A stretch of 64,000 nt of DNA from an uncultured Treponema sp. (GTDB lineage Bacteria; Spirochaetota; Spirochaetia; Treponematales; Treponemataceae): contig ONPD01000004.1 in NCBI GenBank assembly GCA_900319625.1, forward strand, positions 186,001 through 250,000, in the 5' to 3' direction. This document shows, one piece after another, positions 1 to 7,902 of this stretch. The notes beneath the pieces were generated by a model. It ran no database searches. It was not told the DNA's origin and worked only from the letters and a program-made list of their open reading frames with translations. Both the position numbers and the translations under genes were made by a program. Positions within the stretch are counted from its first letter, which is position 1. Each line of letters begins with the position of its first letter.

Positions 1-225
1 TTATGTGCAAAGTATGATTATAAAACTGACATTGCAGTAAAACAGGCCGAAGCCCGCGAAGAAGGCATTGCAATTGGTAAGGAAGCTGGTGCTGAACAGA
101 AAGCTGTAGAAGACGCCGTAATGCTAGTAAAAAAGTATAATGCTACTCCTGAAACCGCGGCTAAGGACATGAATGCCCCTCTAGAACTTGTGCTGGAAGC
201 AATAAAAATAACAGAAAAAGCATAG
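1..225 (+). CDS. 3' end of a probable Rpn/PD-(D/E)XK transposase-like nuclease
   Basis: An open frame enters from the left edge and stops at TAG 223-225, giving about 74 residues. It has an Ala/Glu/Gly-rich helical stretch (residues about 16-35, with repeated EA/EG and KE steps) and a closing segment with LVKKYN...PETAAKD and a final LVLEAIK helix. This layout is typical of the C-terminal tail of Rpn-family recombination-promoting nucleases (putative transposases) that are abundant in treponemes. The catalytic part lies outside the window, so the assignment rests on the tail only. It could be the intact end of a full gene or a remnant. The gene ends just before an unusually GC-rich stretch. 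Confidence 0.5.
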   Translation, partial: LCAKYDYKTDIAVKQAEAREEGIAIGKEAGAEQKAVEDAVMLVKKYNATPETAAKDMNAPLELVLEAIKITEKA

Positions 226-334
226 GGGCAAGACCCCATACCCAGTCGCCTTCCGGGCTCCTCTACGTTCGGTGCGTCAAACAAGTTTGCCGCACTGGCT
301 TCGCCACCCTCCACGCTCCGGCCGGCTGCCTCCT
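226..334. repeat. GC-rich intergenic element, possible dispersed repeat
   Basis: This stretch is visibly richer in G and C than its surroundings and codes for nothing convincing on either strand. It holds an interrupted inverted repeat: GTGCG (272-276) and CAAAC (278-282) face GTTTG (285-289) and CGCAC (291-295) across a 2-nt loop. It lies between the Rpn-like tail and a converging glycosyltransferase operon. Its composition suggests a mobile or dispersed element, which is inference only. Confidence 0.35.
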
Positions 335-362
335 AAAAAAAAGAAATGACGTTAGTCATTTC
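335..362 (-). terminator. Rho-independent terminator of the glycosyltransferase operon
   Basis: A perfect 8-bp stem (343-350 with 355-362, 4-nt loop) is followed on the minus strand by eight T residues (complement of 335-342). The stop codon of the glycosyltransferase lies inside the stem. Confidence 0.8.
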
Positions 363-1429
363 CAATCCGTGTGACACCCCCTATCGGAAGATAAATTCCT
401 CACAGAGCCTTCCACCCGTTCCACAAAGGAAGCGCCCCAGTATTCGCAAAGCATTTCCCTTGCCTGTGATTGTAATTCTGGGATGACAGTTTCGCTAAGC
501 TGCTTGAGATTGTTGGCAAGGTAAAAAGTAGTCATTCGTCTTATGCTTTTTATTTCCTCTTCAGAAAGGCTTGCTCCTACCCCAGACTTTTCATTATTTT
601 TTATCCATTCCGAGATAATAGAAAAAACGCTTGCAGTTGAGCAAATCATACTCCATTTTTTCAGGCTGTCGATTTTTCGGGCTGAAGACATTCCTGTATT
701 TACACGATAACGATAAACTTTCTCTTCTATTCCCACATATGATTTTGCGTACAATCCAATAAAGAAGAACAAAAGCACGTCATCAGCCATATTGCATTGT
801 GTATAAGGAATATTTTCATAAGCCTTAATGAAAAGTTCGCGTCTGATAAGCTTCCCCCACGTATTTGCAGTAAAAGGCGAATCTAAAAGCCATCTTTTTA
901 ATACATCATTTTTGATTAATCCGTAATAAATCTTTCCGTAACGATTTTCCTGACAGGGTGTAAAATTACCATTATCATCAAAAATACCCGCAGTTGATGT
1001 ACCGTGGGTTATATCAGAATTATATTTTTGTGCCGAACTATATAGAAAGTTTAATGCGTTTTCTGCCATTTCGTCATCGCTGTCTACCTGAGTTAAGTAC
1101 AGCCCTTTTGCTTCATAAGCAAGAGTACGGCGAACTTCAATAAGGCCTCGGTTTTCACGATGCTCTATAAAGCGGAATGAAACAGAAGGAAGATTTTTTT
1201 CTTTTCTAAATTTTTTACATTCTTTTTCTGCAAGCCGGACAATTTTCTTTGCATTCCGCCCATTTCCATCACACCCTCGGCTTGCATCACTTACAATGAC
1301 AATTTCAAAAGATTCAAAATCCTGCGTAATTACAGAACGCAGGCATTGTTCAAGAAAAGGCTCGGTATCATAAAGCGGAATACATACTGAAATTAAAGGA
1401 TTATTCACCGTCAGTATTTCTAATACCAA
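356..1429 (-). CDS. Family 2 glycosyltransferase
   Basis: Predicted to transfer a sugar from an activated nucleotide sugar to a surface glycan, on the cytoplasmic face of the membrane. The N-terminus has the GT-A fold signature SVCIPLYDTEPFL (about residues 14-26), then VIVSDAS (about 44-50) and the metal/nucleotide-binding DSDDE motif at residues 116-120 (a DxD equivalent). The C-terminal third is helical and unassigned. No transmembrane segment is obvious. The start is uncertain: TTG at 1429 overlaps the upstream lipoprotein gene by 29 nt, and GTG at 1408 overlaps it by only 8 nt; neither has a clear Shine-Dalgarno. It is the last gene of a three-gene minus-strand unit that ends in a strong terminator. 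The acceptor sugar cannot be told. Confidence 0.85.
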   Translation of the reverse strand: MVLEILTVNNPLISVCIPLYDTEPFLEQCLRSVITQDFESFEIVIVSDASRGCDGNGRNAKKIVRLAEKECKKFRKEKNLPSVSFRFIEHRENRGLIEVRRTLAYEAKGLYLTQVDSDDEMAENALNFLYSSAQKYNSDITHGTSTAGIFDDNGNFTPCQENRYGKIYYGLIKNDVLKRWLLDSPFTANTWGKLIRRELFIKAYENIPYTQCNMADDVLLFFFIGLYAKSYVGIEEKVYRYRVNTGMSSARKIDSLKKWSMICSTASVFSIISEWIKNNEKSGVGASLSEEEIKSIRRMTTFYLANNLKQLSETVIPELQSQAREMLCEYWGASFVERVEGSVRNLSSDRGCHTDWK

Positions 1430-3164
1430 TATAACAATTTTTTACTTCAGTGAAACCGTTACCAACATAACAATTAGAAGCAGAAAGATAGAATGAACCA
1501 TCAGTACCATTATCAGAAATAATAGAATAGGTTCTAAATAATTTATTCTCTTCATCAAATGTCGCTGAAGTTTCATTAAACGCCATTGCAAATGTTTCAA
1601 GGTCAACTGTAACAATTCGGTTTACATTCTTAAATGATAATCCTCCGTTTTCATCAACATAAAATGCATAACCATCATCTGCGATAACAAGTTTTTTTGG
1701 TTTTAGTCCGATAATTTTTGCAGGCCCATAGAAAGCTGATGTAGAAAGATTTAACTTTGAGTTAGAAAAACTCGTTTTTGGTGAACAGATTGAAGGGAAG
1801 ATTGTATTCACCTTAGTATTAAAATTCAATTTTTCTGAGCCTTCCAGCAATGTATACTCAGCCTTATCGCTATCGTTATAAGTAATTTTAAAAGTATCTT
1901 CATTTTGATAATAACAATACATCTTTTCGATTTCAGTATTCGCTATTTCATCAGAACTGAATCCTGCATTTTTTAACTCTCCAGTTGAAATATCGTATTT
2001 CATAATGAATCCTCGATTCCTTAAATTAGGAGAAGCAGACATCCAATAATTATCTACGGGTGGCTCTTTTACCAAAATATAAATTGCATCTTCATAACAA
2101 ATCAAATCAGAAATACATAAATAATTATCATTAAAAACATCATTAATTTCTTCAGAAAGATTTAATATTTGTTCTCCGATTACAGTATTACCATCATCTT
2201 TACCGGTAAGATTAAATTCAAACAAAAGTGAATCTTCCCCCTGTGAAACAGCATAAAATTTTTCAGTTGTTCCATCATAAAAAACGGCTGGCCATGAAAG
2301 CCTAGATTCAACAGAAGAATCATCTATTGAAAGAATATATTTTTTACAGATTTTAGAATTAGTATCAGTAAGAATATTTGGAAATCTATATAAAACAAAT
2401 GTTCTATTATAATCGTCGGCATCGATTTCTACAGTAACGCAATATAAAATATTAAATTCTCTTACACAAGCAAATTGGGTATAACCAGTATCAAAAACAT
2501 CTGAAAAATCAATTTCATTTCCTGTATCTGATTTCAATTTTGTCACATAATTGTTACCTGATTGTTCAGAAACAGGATACCAGACGTTTCCTGGAGCATC
2601 AAAAAAGAAGGTAGAATGATTCAAATCACTTGCAAATGAACTTTTTAAAGAAGCAGAAGGAGATTTCAGCGTATATAAATCATAAGTCGTTTCAAATCCA
2701 TTTATAATTGAATTCCAAACTACAATTTTGGTTTCTTTCGCAAAATCATAGATACTCTTTAAAATCATAGAAAGTTCAATCACTGGATTTTCAGATTTGA
2801 TGATTACGTCTTCTTTTTTAGCTTCATAAATCAGTTCGCTGCCTTTGTAAACGCCTACATAAATAGAAAATGTTTTGTCAAAAGGAACTTCCTCAAAAGA
2901 AAATACTACGCCCGGCAGGGTTCCTATTGTAGCATCATACCACTTGGAAGTTTCGTAGCCGCCGGTACATTCTATATTTACTCTTACCTGGGTGGTATTA
3001 GAATAGGATTTCTGGAGAACAGAACGCATTCCGCTCACAAAGTCCTTATCGACTTCGATTGAACAGGAAGTTGTAAGATTCGAACCGGAATTGTAGGAAC
3101 AGGAAGCAAAGAAGATTCCGAACAACATTCCAAAAATAAAAAATCTTTTCACCATTACACTCAT
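1401..3164 (-). CDS. Large lipoprotein of unknown function
   Basis: I do not recognise a family. The N-terminus is a lipoprotein signal: basic start (VKRFF), hydrophobic stretch, and lipobox FFASC with the lipid cysteine near residue 22. The rest is a long beta-rich sequence with recurring short repeats of aromatic and Asp/Asn residues and phrases such as KFYAVSQGEDSLLFEFN, which would fit a beta-propeller-like fold, though that is a guess. ATG at 3164 is taken as the start because a GGGG stretch lies just upstream; GTG at 3173 and ATG at 3155 are alternatives. It sits 25 nt after the preceding gene and overlaps the following glycosyltransferase, so the three genes are probably one transcript. 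Probably exposed at the periplasmic or outer face of the cell. Confidence 0.7.
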   Translation of the reverse strand: MSVMVKRFFIFGMLFGIFFASCSYNSGSNLTTSCSIEVDKDFVSGMRSVLQKSYSNTTQVRVNIECTGGYETSKWYDATIGTLPGVVFSFEEVPFDKTFSIYVGVYKGSELIYEAKKEDVIIKSENPVIELSMILKSIYDFAKETKIVVWNSIINGFETTYDLYTLKSPSASLKSSFASDLNHSTFFFDAPGNVWYPVSEQSGNNYVTKLKSDTGNEIDFSDVFDTGYTQFACVREFNILYCVTVEIDADDYNRTFVLYRFPNILTDTNSKICKKYILSIDDSSVESRLSWPAVFYDGTTEKFYAVSQGEDSLLFEFNLTGKDDGNTVIGEQILNLSEEINDVFNDNYLCISDLICYEDAIYILVKEPPVDNYWMSASPNLRNRGFIMKYDISTGELKNAGFSSDEIANTEIEKMYCYYQNEDTFKITYNDSDKAEYTLLEGSEKLNFNTKVNTIFPSICSPKTSFSNSKLNLSTSAFYGPAKIIGLKPKKLVIADDGYAFYVDENGGLSFKNVNRIVTVDLETFAMAFNETSATFDEENKLFRTYSIISDNGTDGSFYLSASNCYVGNGFTEVKNCYIGIRNTDGE

Positions 3165-3189
3165 TTTCCCCACCCATCTTTTAATAAAA

Positions 3190-3705
3190 TTAAACTTCGC
3201 TAAGCATGTCAGTAAAAAAGTTTTTCTCCGAATTGAACTTGCGGATCTGATCGTTCAAAAGCTCAATGTTTTTTTCACAGTAGGCACGGATTGTCGTCTT
3301 GTGCCTTGCCGCTTCGTAGTTTGCCTGCTTGAGCAGAAGCACATAAACATCATCCAGAGACTTGAATTCATTTACAAAAATAACCTTTCCCCCGATTGTT
3401 TTTGCAATTCCTTCAAGGTTCGATTCCAGAGTTCCATTGTCAAACTGTGTCGAAATCCACATACTTGGTGTGATTGCCGGGAAAATTACTTTAAGTTCAT
3501 CCGGCTCGTATTCGCGGCCCATCACACGCGCCTTTATTCCATGCAAATCAGACGGAATAAAAAATTCAATTTTCTTAGAAATGCAGGTCAAATCCTTATC
3601 GCTGATAACAACCTGAAAAACTGGAGTCTTAAGCCTGATGAGAATTCTGTTGTTCTTGAATGAGCAAACGTTAGCCTTATGTGAAAGGACAGCACCTACA
3701 AACAT
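3190..3705 (-). CDS. Conserved-looking protein of unknown function
   Basis: 171 residues with no recognised domain. There is no signal peptide and no clear membrane segment. The N-terminal two thirds look beta-rich (short alternating hydrophobic strands such as RILIRLK and VFQVVIS); the last about 60 residues look helical, with LLLKQANYEAARHKT and a charged tail. A small ligand-binding barrel followed by a helix would be compatible, but nothing proves it. It is the first gene of the unit leading to the lipoprotein and the glycosyltransferase. Its ATG lies 7 nt downstream of a perfect TATAAT on the minus strand with no Shine-Dalgarno between, so its mRNA may be leaderless. Confidence 0.6.
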   Translation of the reverse strand: MFVGAVLSHKANVCSFKNNRILIRLKTPVFQVVISDKDLTCISKKIEFFIPSDLHGIKARVMGREYEPDELKVIFPAITPSMWISTQFDNGTLESNLEGIAKTIGGKVIFVNEFKSLDDVYVLLLKQANYEAARHKTTIRAYCEKNIELLNDQIRKFNSEKNFFTDMLSEV

Positions 3706-3712
3706 AATAAAT

Positions 3713-3718
3713 ATTATA
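3713..3718 (-). promoter_or_regulatory. -10 box (TATAAT) 7 nt before the start of the 3190-3705 gene
   Basis: Perfect TATAAT on the minus strand. The usual initiation distance would put the transcript start at or next to the ATG. No clear -35 element was found. Confidence 0.5.
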
Positions 3719-3803
3719 ACAGATTTTTTGTATAATTGTATAGAAGAATTTTTCCCCTATCCTCTATTCCCTATTCTCTTTACAATTACTAAAAATCTTC
3801 ATA

Positions 3804-3832
3804 ATGACTAAAAATTGTCTTTGTGCTATAGT
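3804..3832 (+). promoter_or_regulatory. Probable sigma-70 promoter of purA
   Basis: ATGACT (3804-3809), 17-nt spacer, TATAGT (3827-3832). Transcription from here would give a leader of about 95 nt before the purA start codon. Confidence 0.5.
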
Positions 3833-3835
3833 ATC

Positions 3836-3932
3836 GGCGTTGAACGCTTGAGATGATTCTTCGGGCGTCGGCAGGCGGGAAACCGCAAAAAATATCTTTT
3901 ACTCCGCGATGATTCAGCGGCAGGAGAACACC
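3836..3932 (+). promoter_or_regulatory. Structured 5' leader of purA, possible cis-regulator
   Basis: The leader holds a GCGTT/AACGC hairpin (3836-3846), a GCGG-GAAA-CCGC tetraloop hairpin (about 3875-3886), and CCGC (3904-3907) facing GCGG (3917-3920) right before the AGGAG ribosome-binding site at 3922-3926. The octamer GATGATTC occurs twice (3852-3859 and 3908-3915). The second copy is the loop of the last hairpin. I could not match this to a known riboswitch class. Confidence 0.35.
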
Positions 3933-5159
3933 ATGAATATTGTAGTAATGGGTGCCCAGTGGGGCGATGAAGGCAAGGGAAAAATCGTTGACTACCTTGC
4001 TCAGGATGCAAAATACGTTGTCCGATTTGCGGGCGGCGCTAATGCAGGTCACACAATCGTTGTTGATGGAAAAAAATACGCTCTCCATCAGGTTCCTTCT
4101 GGAATCCTCTACCCGGAAAAATCAGTTTTTCTTGGAAGCGGAATGGTAATTGACCCTGAGGCTCTTTTTAAGGAACTTCAGATGCTCAAAGACAACGGTA
4201 TAAACTGGGAAGGCCGTGTATTTATTTCTGACCGTGCTCACCTTACTCTTCCTGGCTACCGCGAAATGGATAAAGCCCGCGATGCAGCACGCAAGCGTCC
4301 TATCGGAACTACAGGCCGCGGAATTGGAACTACATATTCTATGAAATCTGAACGCGACGGTATCCGCGTTGCAGACCTTGACTGGGAAGAAAAATGGAAT
4401 GACCTTGACGATGCAGACAAGAAGTTCCTTGAACAGTATAAAGACCAGCTTATTAAAATGCGCGTAAACATTGCGGCTAAAATGTACGAATACCGCGATG
4501 AAAAGATTTTGTTCGAAGGCGCTCAGGGTGCCATGCTGGATATTGATTCTGGTACATATCCTTACGTTTCTTCTGGCGCTTCAGGCAGCTACGGTGCCGC
4601 TTCTGGTTCAGGAATTGGTCCTAAGGCTCTGGACAAGATTTACGGTGTATTCAAGGCTTATGAGACTCGCGTTGGTAACGGTCCAATGCCATCTGAATTC
4701 AATGCTGATACTGAAGGCGAACTCTGCGACTATGTCCGCAACACTGGTAACGAGTTTGGCGTAACAACAGGACGTCCACGCCGCTGCGGTTATCTTGACC
4801 TTGTAGCTCTCCGCTATGCATGCCATGTAAACTCAATCGACAACCTTGTTCTTACTCACCTTGATATTTATGATGACATGAACGAAATTGAAGCCTGCGT
4901 TGCTTACGACATTGACGGAAAAATCGTAACTGACTTCCCTACTTCAATTCCTGAACTCAACCGCGCAAAACCAGTTCTTAAGAAGTTTGACGGCTGGAAG
5001 GCTGACATTACAAAATGTACAGACTACAAAAAACTTCCTAAGAATGCCAAGGCTTATGTAGAGTTTATCGAAGACTTTACAGGCACAAAGGTTGGTATTG
5101 TTTCTGTTGGTGCAGACCGAAACCAGACTTTTGTCCGCGAAAAGATTTGGCATAAATAG
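3933..5159 (+). CDS. purA: Adenylosuccinate synthetase
   Basis: Catalyses IMP + aspartate + GTP to adenylosuccinate, the first step from IMP to AMP, in the cytoplasm. The product is 408 residues, slightly short of the about 430 usual in bacteria. The N-terminal GAQWGDEGKGK (residues 7-17) contains the catalytic Asp and the GTP-binding loop; GTTGRGIGTTY (about 125-135) binds IMP; GRPRRCGYLDL and the C-terminal GADRNQTF guanine-site region are present. ATG at 3933 is chosen because it begins the conserved MNIVVMGAQWG and follows AGGAG by 6 nt; an in-frame ATG at 3909 only adds unconserved residues. Monocistronic, with its own promoter, a structured leader and a strong downstream terminator. Confidence 0.97.
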   Translation: MNIVVMGAQWGDEGKGKIVDYLAQDAKYVVRFAGGANAGHTIVVDGKKYALHQVPSGILYPEKSVFLGSGMVIDPEALFKELQMLKDNGINWEGRVFISDRAHLTLPGYREMDKARDAARKRPIGTTGRGIGTTYSMKSERDGIRVADLDWEEKWNDLDDADKKFLEQYKDQLIKMRVNIAAKMYEYRDEKILFEGAQGAMLDIDSGTYPYVSSGASGSYGAASGSGIGPKALDKIYGVFKAYETRVGNGPMPSEFNADTEGELCDYVRNTGNEFGVTTGRPRRCGYLDLVALRYACHVNSIDNLVLTHLDIYDDMNEIEACVAYDIDGKIVTDFPTSIPELNRAKPVLKKFDGWKADITKCTDYKKLPKNAKAYVEFIEDFTGTKVGIVSVGADRNQTFVREKIWHK

Positions 5160-5195
5160 TTTTTTTCTGACACAAATACAGACAGATTAATACGG

Positions 5196-5238
5196 ACGGG
5201 TCACAGATGATTTTTATATCTGTGACCCGTTTTTTTTT
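5196..5238 (+). terminator. Rho-independent terminator of purA
   Basis: Perfect 13-bp stem (5196-5208 with 5218-5230), 9-nt loop, followed by eight T residues. Confidence 0.9.
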
Positions 5239-5316
5239 CCTTTACAAATCCACTTTTCTATTATAACATTATTTTATTATTAAAGTACCATCATTTATGT
5301 ACACGAGAGGTATTAT

Positions 5317-7847
5317 ATGAAGAAAAATTTCAAAAATTGGGGGGGGGGTACTTATGTATAGCATTAGTTCTTTCCCTGTCACCACTTTATGCTAAAGGCG
5401 CTGTAAAAGCAGACTCTCCGGGTAATATTCCTGTTGATTTAACCCACAACCTTCTTCACGATATTGAAGAAATCAACAATCATCTTGAAAAAGAATTTGT
5501 GTCTGTAAAGGAACAGTACAACGGCAGTTATACCGGTATGCCTACAGGAACGGAATTTGAAAGTTCGGAGGGTGTACTGGAAGATGCAGAAAAAGAGGAA
5601 TCTACACTGGATAAATTCGGCAACAAGATTGCCAATACTGCCAAAAATTATGCAATTAAGGAAGGCCAGAAAGCAATCAAAAAGGGGGTTGAAGCAGGCC
5701 TCAGCTATTATCTTGGTCCTGTGGGAAAGAAAATCAGCCCGAAAATTTCTACAAAGCTGATAAAGACTATAGGACTTTCAAAATCTTCCCCTCAGCAGCA
5801 GTCAGTAATGTCTAAACTCAATGAGATGACAGATGAGCTTAAGCTGATTCAAACCCACCTTGATGACCTTACAAATCAGATTAATGACCTTACTCTGGAT
5901 AATGCCTTTAACAAAAAACGCGAAAAATACCTTGACGTTTACTACCAGGCAACAATCACATGGAATACCATTGAAGATGCAAGATGGGTTGCAGCCCTTC
6001 ATTACAAATATGGCGATAACATCGAAGCTTCCCCGGACTGGAACCGTTCCAGCACAGATGAAAAAACTGCCTTTATGGCATCCCTTGCAGATGACCCGGG
6101 TTTTGCGGACTTCATTGCCTCAGAAGACAATCCCTATGTTGAAGAGCAGGATGAAACAATTACAAATGCAATCCTGCAGTGGGGAAAAATGGGCTATGCC
6201 GTAGACTTTTTGACTCTTGGAGAATTCCTTACAAAGAAGGAAATCGGACGCATAGGAAAGGAACGCTACAATATGTTCCAGGTTTATGACAAGCTGGCTT
6301 ACTACGCTTATATCTGGGAATGTGAAGGCTATGAATGGCGCAATATGATGCGCGATATGGACTGTGCCCTTATGCTTAAGGCCGGAATGCTTGCAAATGC
6401 TTACTTTGCCATTACAGAATCTGCAGGTACCAATTCAAGAAACTGCGAACTTGTAAGAAACGCCGTAAAGGCAATGGCAGATATGGCAGCTGAGTACCCG
6501 GTTGTAATTCACTCAAGTCCTATTCTTACTCTGGATAAAAAGCATCCTATTATATTTGAAGGACAATTCCACGAAATAAAATACGGCCACCTGCTCTGGA
6601 CTCTGTATGACACAAGACGATATAGTGGAGGTGGATGTATGGAATGGGATGATGATTATAGATTTGAGGAGTATCGAAATAAAGATGATTATTATAGGGA
6701 TTTACAATCCATGGATTCATACATTGGTATAATGGAAAATGGACGTAACGCCGCTTGTGTTTATCAGGGCTTACCGCCAGCCAATGTTGCCCATGTCAGC
6801 GGTTCGGTTGCGCCAAGCAATAACAAGGGCTTTACCCTTGATGAAAAATGGTTCAAAAAACTTTGGGATGCCTACACTGTAAAAGGGGAACCTCATCCAA
6901 CAATGCTTCAGATTCTTGAAAAGGGAGGCTTTTCTAACACTGTAAGAGTTCATGATTATGAATTTAAACCGGAAGTCTTTCCAGAAATTGAAGAATGGGC
7001 TCTTGAAAAATATTACGGAAAATATCCACCCGATGTTCATGCTGTTTTCCCATCCTGGGATAAACCCCACTACAATAAAAAAGGAAAATTTGATCACTGG
7101 GAGCCAAATCACTACTACTTTCAGGACTATGTTAATTTTATAGTTAAAGACTACACCTACGACAATATGTTCCAGCCGACCTGGAAGGAACGTAAGGACC
7201 AGAAATATTTTCTCATAAAAGGAAGCAAGCACAAAAGCAAGATTTTTACAAAAAAGAAAGGTAGTCGAAATCGAACTCATAGGCTTTTAATACCGGCTAT
7301 TGCGGCAAACAACAAGGACAAAATAGCAGTATATGAGGAACAGGACGGTGTTGAAGTTATAAGATTTCAATACTCGGGACATAATTATTTAATTAATATG
7401 TACAGGGATTATACCACCGATATGGCAAGGCGTTCCATTAATTACATGGAAGCATGGAGAGCAAATCCTATAAAGGGTACAAAACCTTATAATTACAGAA
7501 ATGGATGGACGAGAATATTGATGGAGGAAAGAAGAGCCGACGAAGACGACCTTGCTTATGCAAACACCCGTCATTTCTTCTATCTTGTTGTAAGAGATAC
7601 ACCAAAAAGTATTGACGAAGAAATAGCTGAGAAGAAAGCACAAATAGCTGAAGAAAAGGCTAAAAAAGCTAAGGAAGAACAGGCTATAAAAGCTAAAGAA
7701 GAAGCGGCCAGAAAGGCTGAGGAAGAAGCCCGCCTGGCTGAGGAAGAAAAGGCTAGAAAAGCTGAAGAAGACAGAAAACTTGAAGAAGAAATAAAAGCCA
7801 GAGAGGAGGAAAATAGAAAAGCTCATCCTAAACCATATCTTCCATAA
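5317..7847 (+). CDS. Large exported protein of unknown function, out of frame at a 10-G tract
   Basis: ATG at 5317 follows GAGAGG by 6 nt and opens with MKKNFKNW, but the run of ten G at 5339-5348 shifts it into a stop at 5359-5361. With eleven (or eight) G, the same ATG reads into the long frame. With eleven it gives a clean signal peptide (MKKNFKNW, GGG, YLCIALVLSLSPLYAKG) and an 843-residue protein. As written, the long frame is reachable only from a TTG at 5337 without a ribosome-binding site. The mature part has a Lys/Ala/Gly-rich segment (about 110-160), a coiled coil (KLNEMTDELKLIQTHLDDL), a large Trp/Tyr-rich helical region, and a final about 75 residues of Ala/Glu/Lys coiled coil rich in KAEEEAR-like repeats. 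No family recognised. It is followed 55 nt later by a lipoprotein gene. Confidence 0.75.
5339..5348 (+). repeat. Poly-G tract (10 G), candidate phase-variation switch
   Basis: A homopolymer of ten G within the signal-peptide codons of the gene starting at 5317. Its length decides whether the ATG frame continues or stops at 5359-5361. Length-variable poly-G tracts controlling surface genes are established in Treponema pallidum. Confidence 0.8.
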
Positions 7848-7902
7848 ATCGGCATAAGTGAATAATGAAAGTATATATATTTATTCATCAGGAGGAATAA
7901 AT

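Noticed and set aside
3839-3932. ZTP-type riboswitch upstream of purA
   Set aside because: A GC-rich segment superficially recalls the class, but the conserved core and pseudoknot sequence are not found on the plus strand.
5337-5339. TTG as the real start of the large exported protein
   Set aside because: No ribosome-binding site precedes it, and it would delete the basic part of the signal peptide that the ATG at 5317 supplies once the G tract is in the right phase.
7389-7826. Phe/Ser-rich open frame on the minus strand
   Set aside because: It is the complement of the Lys/Glu/Ala coiled-coil end of the exported protein gene.
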